Below are positions 25,166 through 34,623 of a DNA stretch of 64,000 nucleotides, piece by piece. The stretch lies in assembly GCA_963732585.1 (NCBI GenBank), contig CAVSZY010000004.1, positions 496,001 through 560,000 of the forward strand, in the 5' to 3' direction. The notes under the pieces are model-generated. The model made no database searches, was not told the DNA's origin, and saw nothing but the letters and a program-made list of their open reading frames with translations. Positions within the stretch are counted from its first letter, which is position 1. Each line of letters opens with the position of its first letter. The stretch is from WLMZ01 sp963732585 (lineage in GTDB: Bacteria; Actinomycetota; Acidimicrobiia; Acidimicrobiales; Ilumatobacteraceae). The translations under genes and the position numbers were made by a program.

Positions 25166-26187
25166 TCACGAACGCGTTGTTCGGTGTGGGAGCACAAAAC
25201 AGCGGTCACTCAGCGACCCGAGTGCATAGGCCTGATAGTCGATGCCGAAGTCGCTATACAGCCATCGGCATCGTTCGCTCCAGCGCAGCGCGTCGGGCGA
25301 CGAGATGCGATGCACGACCTGCATCACCCCGGTTTCGTAGATGCGATACTCCGCCCACGTTCCAGGGAAGTCTTTCACGCAGCCAATCTCGATCGTCGGT
25401 ACGGCATCGGCGTTGGGCATCGGGCGCACACGATGGCGGTGGGTGTGCCCGGCGGTGTAGCCGAGTACGAGGCGACGGCGCTGGGCGAGCGCGCGTCGAG
25501 CTGCATGCTGGCATCGGGATGGATCCCGAAATAGCCGCCGCGACCACCTTCATCGTCACCGGTGAACTGCTGGTGGTGGCCCATCAATAGCACCGCCCGA
25601 TCGGACTCGGCGATCATCGTCTCCAGCCACTCGAACTGCTGCGGGCCGATGTCGCCAGTTGTCTGGCCCGGTATCGCCGTGTCCAGCAGGGCGACGTTCA
25701 ATCCGTCGACGGTGATCCATTGGTCGCCTTCGTAGCCGCGCTGCATTTGGTAGGCATCATGGTTGCCGCGTACGACGTGCAGGCGGTCGCCAAACGCGCC
25801 GCGGTAGTGCGCTTCGAATGCCGCCCATTCCTCGGGCTGGCCGTCCTGGCTGAGGTCGCCCTTGACGATCACCTTCAGCGGGTTGAGCGCCGTGAGCTCG
25901 GCGATCGCCCCGCGATTCATGGTGATTGGATAGGGGTCTTCTCCCGGTCCGACGCGCATGATCGGCCCCTCCGGGTGGTCGTCGATGCGCCCGCATTCGG
26001 TCTCGCCGAAGTGCACGTCGTTGACCGTGGCGATCACCGCGAGCAGTTCGCCCTGAGGTCGCGCCAGGGTGCGCACCGTCTGGCCGTGGATGTGGTATTC
26101 CGTGTCGGCATCGAGGCCCTCGTAGCGGCTGACCTCGTAGCCGTCATGAACGATGATCAGGTCGTCGGCAACTGTTGTGATCTCCAC
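25166..26187 (-). pseudogene. Calcineurin-like metallophosphoesterase with one frameshift
   Basis: The first frame gives VNDVHFGE (DxH), VKGDLSQDG (GD), VRGNHDAY (GNHD) and LLMGHHQ, four of the metal motifs. The last motif, LGYTAGHTHRHRV, lies in another frame. The switch is needed near 25495, where one base appears missing in a GC-rich stretch, and after it another 100 residues of sensible sequence follow. Without restoration the enzyme would lose its final GHTH ligands. This is either a sequence error or a recent null mutation. The substrate is unknown. Confidence 0.7.
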
Positions 26188-26226
26188 GGGGTTGAACGGT
26201 AACCGGAGAAGTGCCGCCCTTTGGAC

Positions 26227-26796
26227 TTAGGCCTTGACGACGACCGTGCCCATGATCTTGTCGTGGAATGTCTGCTTCTTGGGGTCCCACAACGGCCACA
26301 GGAATCCGAGCCCGAAAGGAAGGGCGGAAATGATCCGGGCAAGCGAACGCAAGAAGACTCGACCGGCGCTGATCGGTGTTCCCGACTGTTCGCCGATCAG
26401 GCGAACACTGGCAACCTTGTGACCCCAACTTTGACCGGTTGCAGCAACCTTTTTGCAGTACAACACAATGAAAACCACAGCACCGATGGCCGACAGAATG
26501 AGTGAAGCCGCCTGGGTGCCGGAGGTTGGGCCCTCGCACAAACCGATTCCACCGTTGATCGACGCCGGGCACACGTCGATTTCCTTGGGTCCGGCGAGGG
26601 CCACGATCACTCCCGGCACAGAAAAGAGCAAGCTCACGATCCAATCGATGAGCGCCGCGCCGACACGCGCCAACCAACCGGCATACTGCGCCGGGGCTTG
26701 GTAGGCGCCGTAGCCAACCGGGCCGCCGGACATCGGTGGCGGGGGCGGCATCATCGACGGAGGCGGCGGCGGTGGAGGTGGCGGCGTCATGCTCAT
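26227..26796 (-). CDS. RDD family membrane protein
   Basis: An N-terminal 25-residue Pro/Met-rich tail precedes an RDD domain: LARVGAALIDWIV carries the Arg-Asp positions, two hydrophobic hairpins follow, and TGQSWGHKVASVRLI and TFHDKIMGTVVV are family hallmarks. It is a membrane protein of unknown transport role. It is followed by no obvious partner. Confidence 0.85.
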   Translation of the reverse strand: MSMTPPPPPPPPPSMMPPPPPMSGGPVGYGAYQAPAQYAGWLARVGAALIDWIVSLLFSVPGVIVALAGPKEIDVCPASINGGIGLCEGPTSGTQAASLILSAIGAVVFIVLYCKKVAATGQSWGHKVASVRLIGEQSGTPISAGRVFLRSLARIISALPFGLGFLWPLWDPKKQTFHDKIMGTVVVKA

Positions 26797-26823
26797 GGCC
26801 GATGACGCTAACGGACTCGCTGC

Positions 26824-27018
26824 TCAGCGATGCGGACGCTCGCGGCGCGAGGGGAGCGGTCGACTCCACCACCGGCCGCTGAACTTCCACGCCGTTTCCA
26901 ACCGGGCTTTTTCGGCGGCTGCCCGCTCGGACGCGGCAGAAGGCCAGGCGTACGACAGGGCGGCGACGATCGCGGCCGCCTCTTCGTCGCTCGGCACCGG
27001 CAAGATCTCCATGCTCAC
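26824..27018 (-). CDS. Acyl-CoA carboxylase epsilon subunit
   Basis: A small 64-residue basic protein with a short conserved N-terminal strand (MEILPVPSDEEAAAIVAAL) and a Trp/Arg-rich tail. This matches the epsilon subunit that actinobacteria use to join the biotin-carrying alpha subunit to the carboxyltransferase. It overlaps the beta-subunit stop by 4 bases if the GTG at 27018 is used; ATG 27012 is an alternative. The location directly after the beta gene is the strongest support. Confidence 0.75.
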   Translation of the reverse strand: MSMEILPVPSDEEAAAIVAALSYAWPSAASERAAAEKARLETAWKFSGRWWSRPLPSRRERPHR

Positions 27019-28568
27019 AGCGGCATGTTTCCGTGCTTGCGCCGCGGCAGTTCCTCACGCTTGGTACGCAGCATCCGCAACCCAGCGACGATCTTTTGGC
27101 GGGTCTCCGCCGGGTCGATGACGTCGTCGATGTAGCCACGTTCGGCGGCGGCGTAGGGGTTGGCGTACTTCTCGGTGTAATCGGCGACCAACTCGGCGCG
27201 CCGGGCGATCGGATCGGCGGCCTGTTGCAGCTCACGCCGGTAGACGATCTCGACGGCACCCTGGGGGCCCATCACCGCCAACTCGGCCGTCGGCCACGCG
27301 TAGGACAGGTCGGAGCCGATGCTCTTGGAATCCATGACGACGTAGGCGCCGCCGTAGGCCTTGCGGGTGATGATCTGGATGCGTGGCACCGTGGCCTCGC
27401 AATAGGCGTAGAGCAACTTGGCGCCGTGGCGGATGATGCCGCCGTACTCCTGATCGACGCCGGGCAAGAACCCGGGCACGTCGACAAAGGTCAGCAGCGG
27501 GATGTTGAACGCATCGCAGGTCCGCACGAACCGTGACGCCTTGCTGGCCGAATCGATGTCCAGCACACCGGCCAACATCAATGGTTGGTTGCCGACAACG
27601 CCGACGGTGTGGCCATCGACGCGGGCGAAACCGCAGACGATGCTGCGGGCAAAGTTGGTGGCGTACTCGAAAAACTCGCCGTCATCGGCGATCTCGCGGA
27701 TCACCTTCTTCATGTCGTACGGCTGGTTCGGCGACGCCGGGAGAATGTCACGCAGCGCCGGGCACAAACGGTCCGGATCGTCCTCGGTTTCCACCAGCGG
27801 CGCTTCTTCGAGATTGTTCTGCGGCAGAAAGCTGAGCAGGAAGCGAACGTCGTCGAGGCAGGCCTTTTCGTCAGCGGCAACGAAGTGGGCGACGCCGCTC
27901 TTGGAGGCGTGGCTCATCGCCCCACCGAGCTCTTCGAGAGTCACGTCCTCGCCCGTCACGGTCTTGACGACGTCGGGGCCGGTGATGAACATGTGGCTCG
28001 ACTCGCGCACCATGAAGATGAAGTCAGTCATCGCCGGGCTATACACCGCACCGCCGGCGCACGGCCCAAGGATCACCGAGATCTGTGGCACGACGCCACT
28101 GGAAAGCACGTTGCGATAGAAGATGCCGCCATAGCTGGCCAGCGAGACGACACCCTCTTGGATGCGCGCCCCGGCACCGTCGTTGAGCCCAACGACTGGG
28201 GCACCGACCTTCAGCGCCAGATCCATCAACTTGTGAATCTTCTCGGCGAAGACCTCGCCCAAGGCACCTCCGAAGACGGTGAAGTCCTGGCTGAAGACGA
28301 ACACCTTGCGCCCGGCGACGGTGCCCCACCCGGTGATCACGCCGTCGGTGTAGGGGCGGTCCTCAAGGCCAGCGGCGTGGGCCCGGTGGCGGGCTAACAG
28401 ATCCAGCTCTTGGAAGCTGCCGGGGTCGAGAAAGTAGTCGATGCGCTCACGAGCCAGCAGCTTGCCCTTTTCGTGTTGCCGCTCAACAGAACGCTGCGAA
28501 CCAGCGTGAAACGCGGCGTCACGCCGGGCGCGGAGGTCATCGAGCTTGTCCTGCATCGGGTCGGTCAC
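27015..28568 (-). CDS. pccB: Acyl-CoA carboxylase beta subunit (propionyl-CoA carboxylase type)
   Basis: A 517-residue carboxyltransferase that moves CO2 from carboxybiotin to acyl-CoA. The two crotonase-like halves are visible: the N-terminal half has FGGALGEVFAEK, GGIFYRNVL and GPCAGGAVYSPA; the C-terminal half has DVPGFLPG, KAYGGAYVVM and AWPTAELAVMGPQGAVEI. Choice between propionyl- and acetyl-CoA is not settled by eye. The biotin-carrying alpha subunit is not in the window; an epsilon subunit overlaps the end. It is divergent from ligC. Confidence 0.92.
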   Translation of the reverse strand: MTDPMQDKLDDLRARRDAAFHAGSQRSVERQHEKGKLLARERIDYFLDPGSFQELDLLARHRAHAAGLEDRPYTDGVITGWGTVAGRKVFVFSQDFTVFGGALGEVFAEKIHKLMDLALKVGAPVVGLNDGAGARIQEGVVSLASYGGIFYRNVLSSGVVPQISVILGPCAGGAVYSPAMTDFIFMVRESSHMFITGPDVVKTVTGEDVTLEELGGAMSHASKSGVAHFVAADEKACLDDVRFLLSFLPQNNLEEAPLVETEDDPDRLCPALRDILPASPNQPYDMKKVIREIADDGEFFEYATNFARSIVCGFARVDGHTVGVVGNQPLMLAGVLDIDSASKASRFVRTCDAFNIPLLTFVDVPGFLPGVDQEYGGIIRHGAKLLYAYCEATVPRIQIITRKAYGGAYVVMDSKSIGSDLSYAWPTAELAVMGPQGAVEIVYRRELQQAADPIARRAELVADYTEKYANPYAAAERGYIDDVIDPAETRQKIVAGLRMLRTKREELPRRKHGNMPL

Positions 28569-28635
28569 GGCTCAGACGCTACTCGCAATGCCCATTCGGC
28601 GCGGAACTCAAACCACGATCGGGCAGTATGGGAAC

Positions 28636-29712
28636 GTGGTTCTGCCGATTCAGCCCCCGATTGCCCCGATGTTGTCCAAGGCCGCAGCCGAGATACCGGT
28701 CGGCGAGGGTTGGCACTACGAGCCGAAGTGGGATGGCTTTCGCTGCATCGTCTTTCGCGACGGCGACGACCTCGAATTGACCAGTCGCAACGAGCGCCCG
28801 TTCACCCGATATTTCCCCGAACTGATCGAACCGCTGAAGGCCTCGCTGGCGCCGCGATGCGTGATCGACGGCGAGATCGTCATTCCCTCGGCGGTCGGCG
28901 AGGGGCTCGACTTCGATGCCTTGCTGCAACGAATTCATCCTGCTGAATCACGGGTGCGACGCCTGGCGGCGCAGACGCCGGCGGCGTTCGTCGCCTTCGA
29001 CATCCTGGCCGGCGATGACCAGTCGTTGCTCAACACCACGCTGGCGGACCGCCTGCAGCTGCTTGAGGGTGCCCTGCGCACGGCACAACCGCCGATTTAC
29101 CTGTGCCCGACGACGCAGGATCCGGAGGTGGCCCGAGACTGGTTTGTTCGCTTTGAAGGGGCTGGTCTCGACGGCGTCATCGCCAAGCGGCTGAGCGATA
29201 TCTACACCCCGGATAAGCGCACGCTCGTCAAGGTCAAACACGGGCGCACCGCCGATTGCGCAGTCGCCGGCTATCGCATCCACAAGGACGGAAAGGGCGT
29301 CGGGTCGCTGCTCCTCGGCCTGCATGACGACGACGGCAAGCTGCACCACGTCGGGGTCACGGCGGCCTTTACCGCCAAGTTCCGCGGCGAGTTACTGGAC
29401 TTGCTGGAACCGCTGACGCACGGTGCTCTCGATGATCACCCGTGGGCGGATTGGGCCAACGCGATGGCCCACGAAGCCGCCCGCTTGCCCGGTGCTGGCA
29501 GTCGATGGAATGCCGGAAAAGACCTGTCATGGGTGCCGGTGCGCGTCGAGCGGGTGGTCGAGGTGACCTTCGGGCAATTGCAGAACGGCCGCTTCCGCCA
29601 TGGCGTTCAGTTCCAGCGATGGCGGCCAGATCGCACACCGCAAAGCTGTCGCTACGACCAACTCGACGTCGCCACGGCGGTGCCGTTCGAGGAACTGATG
29701 AGCGCAACGTAG
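28636..29712 (+). CDS. ligC: ATP-dependent DNA ligase (LigC type)
   Basis: It seals nicks using ATP. The active-site motif EPKWDGFR holds the adenylated Lys (KxDG), IDGEIV is motif III, and GVIAKRLS plus VKVKHGR give motifs IV and V. From GTG 28636 the protein has 358 residues, the size of mycobacterial LigC, with no nuclease or polymerase domain. In-frame starts further upstream lie close to the divergent carboxylase start and lack conservation. It may work in end joining or base-excision repair (family knowledge). Confidence 0.9.
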   Translation: MVLPIQPPIAPMLSKAAAEIPVGEGWHYEPKWDGFRCIVFRDGDDLELTSRNERPFTRYFPELIEPLKASLAPRCVIDGEIVIPSAVGEGLDFDALLQRIHPAESRVRRLAAQTPAAFVAFDILAGDDQSLLNTTLADRLQLLEGALRTAQPPIYLCPTTQDPEVARDWFVRFEGAGLDGVIAKRLSDIYTPDKRTLVKVKHGRTADCAVAGYRIHKDGKGVGSLLLGLHDDDGKLHHVGVTAAFTAKFRGELLDLLEPLTHGALDDHPWADWANAMAHEAARLPGAGSRWNAGKDLSWVPVRVERVVEVTFGQLQNGRFRHGVQFQRWRPDRTPQSCRYDQLDVATAVPFEELMSAT

Positions 29713-29740
29713 CCAGCGGATCGTAATCAGCCACGCCGCA

Positions 29741-31579
29741 CTAGCCGGAGGGGACAGAAGTCGTGGTGGCCGCCGGGTCGACGACGATCGTCACCTGTGG
29801 CAACGTCACCGGTGTGACAGCCACGGTAGGCACCGTGCCATCGGCTTCGGAGACGGTGAAGTTCGTCGAGTCGCGGAACTCGCCCTCCGGCGTCAACACC
29901 GACACCGTCATCGTCCAGCCACCCGACGCCCCTAAGGGCACACCCTCGGAAAGCGGCAGCGAGGCCATGCCCGCCATCGTCATTTGCGGGTTGAGCTCGA
30001 CGATGTTCGCCGTCGACCCTGGTGGAGGATCGAAGCGCACGACGATCGAGGTCAACGCTGCAGGTGCCCCGATATCGATGAACACGGCATTCGCCCCGAC
30101 TCGCGCTGGGGTGACCAAGACGGTGACATCGTTCGTGCCCTTGGCATCGATGAAGGAGTGGCTGAAGGCGTAGTTGTTGGGGCGCGAGTTGCCGTCGTTG
30201 TAGTTGCCCGGCGCGAGCGCCAGCATCCACGCCGAGAGCAACAGGATGGCACCGCCACCGATCGCCTCCATGCCCACAGCTCGGCGCAACCGCGAGGCCA
30301 TCGCCGCGCTCAAGACATCGACGCGATTAAGTCGAGCGGCGACGAACTGTCGGGTGGCGACGCCGACGAAGACCACGGCGATCACGGCGAGGACCTTGAG
30401 CATCAGCACCTGGCCGTGGCTGTCGAACAGGTGGCCGCGGTCGAGGCGGTACATCTGCAGTGCACCGCTGACAACCGTCAACGCCAGGGCGGGTGTCGCC
30501 AAGCGGCTGAATCCGCGGGTGGCGTGAACCAGGTCCTCCTCGCCCGGACCGCTGAGCACAACCCGAGCGAGCAGCACGATGCCGCCAAACCACACCGCCA
30601 TGGCCAAGCCGTGGACGAGACCTGCGGCGTAGCCGATGACGGCCATCTCGCCACCGCTGCGGCTGAAGGCCATCGTTGCCACGGCGACGCCGGGCAGCGC
30701 CAACGACGGCAATTGGGTTGCCGGGTCGACGACGCGCTCAGGTCGGATCGCAACCCATCCCGCTCCCGCGCAACACAACAGACGAGCGAGCGCGGCCTTG
30801 CCGACCAAGGTGTCGGACAGATCCAACCACGCCGTTGGCGACAACGATGCCGAGAAACTCTTCCCTGTCGATTCCGCGGTCAGGCTGACGACGACCCCGA
30901 TCGATGCAACCATCGCCACTATCCACGCCGAGCGGATGAATCGAATCGTCAGGATGTACTCGACACCTTCAGGCCAGGCAGTGGCGATGAGCACGAGAGC
31001 CCCGAAAAGGGCGGCGAGCCCAAATGACGACAGCAGCCTCGACAGAAACAACGGGCCGTCGGCGGGCGGTGAGGTCGCCGCGGCCGCGGTGCCATCGGTA
31101 GTCGTTGCGCCCGCCGGAGCGACCGTTGCTGTTGGGGCGGCGCTCACTGCGGTGACGGCTGGCGTCACCGCCGGAACAGCTGTGCTTTGGGTGATTTTGA
31201 AGGTCAGCTGGCTGGCGGTGACCTGACCGTCGAGGGACTGCGCCTGCCAATCGACCGCACAGTTACCGGCTGGCAACGGGGTGGCCGAGAGATCGAGCAC
31301 CATCGACAGTTGGTCGGTACTGGTCTTGGCGCTGGGCACGGCGACAACAGCACCGTTGCAGGTCACCGCCATGTTCACCGCCGAGCCGATCGGGCCATTG
31401 AAATGGATGCTGATCGAGGATGGTGGGAAGTCGACCGTGGCGCCGTTGCCCGGTGAAGACGTGACCACCACCAACGTCTCTGCCCGAGCCGTCGATGGCT
31501 GCGCAAGGGCCACGAAGGCGATGACCAATACCCCGATCGCCAGCCGCAACCGACCTATTAGTGCATCTCTCCTAGACAT
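29741..31579 (-). CDS. CopC/CopD-like fusion membrane protein without CopC copper ligands
   Basis: A signal peptide (to about residue 30) leads to a CopC-like beta domain (about 31-130), a Thr/Ala linker, a CopD-like block of about eight membrane segments (GLVHGLAMAVWFGGIVLL is typical), and a C-terminal extracytoplasmic domain. CopC proteins bind Cu(II) through an N-terminal His and a His near DGH. Here the mature N-terminus reads AETLVVV and the other site reads SLDGQVTA, so both His are missing. Copper transport is therefore doubtful. ATG 31579 is chosen; ATG at 31600 also fits. Confidence 0.8.
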   Translation of the reverse strand: MSRRDALIGRLRLAIGVLVIAFVALAQPSTARAETLVVVTSSPGNGATVDFPPSSISIHFNGPIGSAVNMAVTCNGAVVAVPSAKTSTDQLSMVLDLSATPLPAGNCAVDWQAQSLDGQVTASQLTFKITQSTAVPAVTPAVTAVSAAPTATVAPAGATTTDGTAAAATSPPADGPLFLSRLLSSFGLAALFGALVLIATAWPEGVEYILTIRFIRSAWIVAMVASIGVVVSLTAESTGKSFSASLSPTAWLDLSDTLVGKAALARLLCCAGAGWVAIRPERVVDPATQLPSLALPGVAVATMAFSRSGGEMAVIGYAAGLVHGLAMAVWFGGIVLLARVVLSGPGEEDLVHATRGFSRLATPALALTVVSGALQMYRLDRGHLFDSHGQVLMLKVLAVIAVVFVGVATRQFVAARLNRVDVLSAAMASRLRRAVGMEAIGGGAILLLSAWMLALAPGNYNDGNSRPNNYAFSHSFIDAKGTNDVTVLVTPARVGANAVFIDIGAPAALTSIVVRFDPPPGSTANIVELNPQMTMAGMASLPLSEGVPLGASGGWTMTVSVLTPEGEFRDSTNFTVSEADGTVPTVAVTPVTLPQVTIVVDPAATTTSVPSG

Positions 31580-31713
31580 GAGTGCTCTAACCGTAGTCAT
31601 CACAGGTGCGCGCGGCAGGCACCAGTCGGCTGATACCTCGATTGGCCCACTCACTCTTCGTGGTCTGGCGCGAGAAGGCCACCGACTTCGCGGGCCTTCT
31701 GTAGGCTCGAACA

Positions 31714-33591
31714 ATGGCCGTTCAGTCGCTCTATCGCCGCTACCGGCCCCGCCGCTTCAGCGAAGTGAAAGGGCAGGATCACGTCGTCACGGCATTGCGC
31801 AATGCCGTCATCAACAGCCGTGAAGGACAGGGCTACCTGTTCAGCGGGCCACGCGGAACGGGCAAGACCACATCGGCCCGCATCCTGGCCAAGGTGCTCA
31901 ACTGCACCGATCCGCAAGATGGCGAACCGTGCTGCGCCTGCGAATCGTGCCTCGCCGTGGAGTCGGGCACCAGTTACGACGTGCATGAACTCGACGCGGC
32001 GAGCAATAACGGTGTCGAGGCGATGCGCGACCTGATCGAGAAGGCCTCGTTGGGCACTCCTGGTCGTCACAAGGTGTACATCCTCGACGAAGTGCACATG
32101 CTCTCCAAAGGCGCCGAAGCTGCGTTGTTGAAGACGCTGGAGGAGCCTCCGCCGCACGTGGTGTTCGTCTTGGCCACCACCGACCCGCAGAAGGTCAGTG
32201 CCACCATCCGCTCGCGGGTCCAGCATCTCGAGTTCCACCTCCTGGCGATGTCCGAGCTCGATCGCCACGTGCGCTGGGTAGCGGCCGATGCCGGGTTGGA
32301 GATCAGCGATGCGGCGTTACAACAGGTGCTCGAGCAGGGCGGTGGTTCGGCGCGCGACACCCTTTCGGCGCTCGAGCTCGTTGCCGCGTCCGGTGGCGAC
32401 GTCGGCGAGTCGTTCTCCTACGACGAGTTCATCGAAGCGTTTATCAACGATGATCCAGGGCAGGCGCTGTCGGCCCTGGCCCATGCCGTGCAACAAGGTC
32501 GCGATGCCCGAACCTTGGCGCAGGAACTCGTCCGGCACCTGCGCGACGGCTTCCTCAGCTTGATGGCCCCTGAACTGGTGCAGCTGCCGGAGCAGCGCGC
32601 CGCAGTGGTCAGTGATCAGGCGGTGCGGATGGGCGCGGCGGCGATCGTGCGGGCGATGGAGAAGCTCGGCGAGATGCTCGTCGAGATGCGCCACGCACCG
32701 GACCCGCGCCTGCTGCTCGATGTTGCCTTGGTGCAGCTGACCCGCAGCGCCGGCGCGGGCGGGGCCGATCTGACGGCGCTGATGGCCAGGATCGAGAAGT
32801 TGGAACGCCAGGTGGCCCAGGGCGTCGCCGCCGCTCCCGCATCTTCGGCGGCCGCTGCGGCCGTCGCTCGGCCACCCGCCATCGACCCGCGCACAGGTAG
32901 GGCGGCGCTTGGTGGACGAGCCGGTCGCGATGCCACGCAACCGGTGGCCCGACCGGTGGATCCGCACGCCGCTGCAACCACCCCGACATCATCATCGTCA
33001 GCGTCTGTGTCATCGACGTCGCCGACCGGTGCCGAGGCCGACACCTCGCCGCTGGAGCGGGTAGCCGCAGCGAGTCCAGTTGGCACCGCTGAAGCACCGA
33101 CAGCTCCTACCTCGGTTCCGAACCCGACCGGCGCTGCGTCGGTCGGGGCGGCGGCGGCGATGGTCAGCACGCGTTGGCAATCCGACATTCTGCCTACCCT
33201 GAAGCCGATGGCCCGAGCACTGTTTTCCGCCGGACGCTTTCTCGGCGAGCGCTCCGGGTCGCTGGCCTTCGGATTTCCCAACGAGCCACACCGCTCCCGC
33301 TGCGAACAGCATCGCGCCGACGTCGAGGCCGCAATCGCCGCAGCCATCGGCAGCCGATTCGATGTCGTGCTCGTGGTGGATGCGGGTAGCGACGACCAGC
33401 TCGCTGCGGTGATTGCCTTGTCCTCGTCGCGCCCGCAATCGTCGCCGACAGCGAGGCCGGGACCCGCTCAAGCGGACGAGGACATCGATCTCGACGACCT
33501 CATCGACGCTCCGCCAGACAGCGTGCAAACGCCGTTGGATCAACTTGAGCAGGCTTTCCCTGGTTCGAAGTTGATCGACGACGGCAACTGA
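31714..33591 (+). CDS. dnaX: DNA polymerase III subunits gamma and tau
   Basis: The clamp-loader ATPase. GPRGTGKTT is Walker A, CESC with flanking Cys (about 64-79) is the zinc module, and LDEVHML is the Walker B. Domain III follows to about residue 360, then a long Ala/Pro/Thr-rich linker and a C-terminal globular part (LKPMARALFSAGRFLGERSG). At 625 residues it is the usual actinobacterial size. It lies 10 bases before recR, the standard pair. Confidence 0.97.
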   Translation: MAVQSLYRRYRPRRFSEVKGQDHVVTALRNAVINSREGQGYLFSGPRGTGKTTSARILAKVLNCTDPQDGEPCCACESCLAVESGTSYDVHELDAASNNGVEAMRDLIEKASLGTPGRHKVYILDEVHMLSKGAEAALLKTLEEPPPHVVFVLATTDPQKVSATIRSRVQHLEFHLLAMSELDRHVRWVAADAGLEISDAALQQVLEQGGGSARDTLSALELVAASGGDVGESFSYDEFIEAFINDDPGQALSALAHAVQQGRDARTLAQELVRHLRDGFLSLMAPELVQLPEQRAAVVSDQAVRMGAAAIVRAMEKLGEMLVEMRHAPDPRLLLDVALVQLTRSAGAGGADLTALMARIEKLERQVAQGVAAAPASSAAAAAVARPPAIDPRTGRAALGGRAGRDATQPVARPVDPHAAATTPTSSSSASVSSTSPTGAEADTSPLERVAAASPVGTAEAPTAPTSVPNPTGAASVGAAAAMVSTRWQSDILPTLKPMARALFSAGRFLGERSGSLAFGFPNEPHRSRCEQHRADVEAAIAAAIGSRFDVVLVVDAGSDDQLAAVIALSSSRPQSSPTARPGPAQADEDIDLDDLIDAPPDSVQTPLDQLEQAFPGSKLIDDGN

Positions 33592-33601
33592 GGCGACGAC
33601 G

Positions 33602-34210
33602 ATGGCTTCCACCTATACCCCACCGGTGCAGACGCTGATCGACGAACTCGGCCGCATGCCCGGGATCGGCCCAAAGTCGGCGCAACGAATCGCCTTCCAC
33701 CTCCTCAAGGCCCCGGTCGACGACGCTCGACGATTGGCCGAGGCAATCGTCGACGCCAAGGCCCGCGTTCGCTTCTGCAGCCGCTGCTTCAATTTCGCCG
33801 AGCAAGAACTGTGCCCGATCTGCCTCGATGATCGCCGCAGCAGCTCGGTGTTGTGCGTCGTCGAAGAGTCACGCGATGTCGTCGCCCTAGAAAAGACCGG
33901 CGAGTTCCATGGCCGCTATCACGTCCTGCTGGGAGCGATGAGTCCGCTGGAAGGCATTGGTCCAGAGCAGCTGAAGATGAAAGAGCTGTTCATGCGCCTA
34001 GAGCCGGAGCAGGTTGAAGAGGTGATCGTGTGCACCAACCCGAACACCGAGGGCGAGGTGACCGCGCTGTACCTGGCGCGGATGTTGAAGGCCTTTGAGG
34101 TCAAGGTGACCCGGATCGCCAGCGGGCTTCCGGTGGGTGGCGACCTTGAGTATGCCGATGAGTTGACGCTCGGGCGGGCACTTGAGGGCCGACGCGAGAT
34201 CACGTCGTAA
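33602..34210 (+). CDS. recR: Recombination protein RecR
   Basis: Part of the RecFOR pathway that loads RecA at gaps. An N-terminal helix-hairpin-helix (LGRMPGIGPKSAQR), a four-Cys zinc finger (CSRCFNFAEQELCPIC) and a TOPRIM domain (CVVEESRDVVALEKTG) are visible over 202 residues. It directly follows dnaX, 10 bases apart. Confidence 0.97.
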   Translation: MASTYTPPVQTLIDELGRMPGIGPKSAQRIAFHLLKAPVDDARRLAEAIVDAKARVRFCSRCFNFAEQELCPICLDDRRSSSVLCVVEESRDVVALEKTGEFHGRYHVLLGAMSPLEGIGPEQLKMKELFMRLEPEQVEEVIVCTNPNTEGEVTALYLARMLKAFEVKVTRIASGLPVGGDLEYADELTLGRALEGRREITS

Positions 34211-34260
34211 TCCGGCTTGCTCGATCCGGCCAATCCGTGCCGATCGATACCGATCGATCA

Positions 34261-34378
34261 GAAAAATTGTCTGGGGCACCACCCTCGTAGCTGGTAGCGG
34301 GCGGACGGGCCAGCTGCGGAGGTGGTGCCCCAGGGCACATGCTGCGAACCCCGAAGGTCTCGCTGCGAACGTTTGTTG
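34261..34378 (-). ncRNA. Candidate structured small RNA, copy B
   Basis: On the minus strand a TTGACG-N17-TAATCT promoter precedes about 117 bases that can fold into a 5' hairpin (GCGAGACC around a UUCG loop) and a long 3' hairpin (34271-34333). In the latter, CTGGGGCACCACC pairs with GGTGGTGCCCCAG, and an inner AGCTGG/CCAGCT stem closes the 15-base loop CCCGTCCGCCCGCTA. The 3' hairpin is followed by ACAATTTTT, as in a Rho-independent terminator. A second copy lies upstream. No convincing protein is encoded. I do not recognise a known family. Confidence 0.6.
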
Positions 34379-34383
34379 CGGTT

Positions 34384-34412
34384 AGATTACAGAAATTGCC
34401 AACTGTCGTCAA
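34384..34412 (-). promoter_or_regulatory. Sigma-A-type promoter for RNA copy B
   Basis: TTGACG (minus strand, 34412-34407) and TAATCT (34389-34384) are separated by exactly 17 bases. The block of about 30 bases upstream is conserved with the other copy (ATTGC..TTTGATGTC...GGTTGAC), suggesting an additional binding site. Confidence 0.7.
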
Positions 34413-34469
34413 CCCTTTCTGACATCAAATTGCAATAATACTGCAGAAATCGGAGGCGACCAGTCCCCG

Positions 34470-34589
34470 GACGCGGCTGAGGCATCACCCTCGTAGCTGG
34501 TAGCGGGCGGACGGGCCAGCTCCGGAGGTGATGCCTCAGAACCAAGCAGCGACCCAGGCGGAGGACTCGGGCGCTGCGTTGACTTGTTG
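34470..34589 (-). ncRNA. Candidate structured small RNA, copy A
   Basis: This is the upstream member of the tandem pair. After a TTGACA-N17-TAATGT promoter, a 5' hairpin (GCAGCG/CGCTGC) and a 63-base 3' hairpin (34477-34539) can form: CTGAGGCATCACC pairs with GGTGATGCCTCAG, with the same inner stem and identical 15-base C-rich loop as copy B. Relative to copy B the outer stem has A-T pairs where B has G-C, each with the matching change on the other strand. No T-run follows, so its 3' end is uncertain, and transcription may continue into copy B. Confidence 0.55.
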
Positions 34590-34594
34590 CGGTT

Positions 34595-34623
34595 ACATTA
34601 CAAACAACCGTCCGCCGTGTCAA
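34595..34623 (-). promoter_or_regulatory. Sigma-A-type promoter for RNA copy A
   Basis: A TTGACA box (minus strand, 34623-34618) and TAATGT (34600-34595) are 17 bases apart, close to consensus. TTGCGGTT upstream and AACCGCAA just downstream form an inverted repeat around the promoter that could be an operator. Confidence 0.7.

Noticed and set aside
28546..28635. Longer N-terminus for the DNA ligase
   Set aside because: The added residues overlap the divergent carboxylase start and lack similarity; GTG 28636 gives the family length.
34200..34623. Two short minus-strand open frames across the tandem hairpins
   Set aside because: Their peptides are Arg/Pro-rich, differ in frame register relative to the conserved hairpins, and lack ribosome sites; the conservation follows RNA pairing, not codons.
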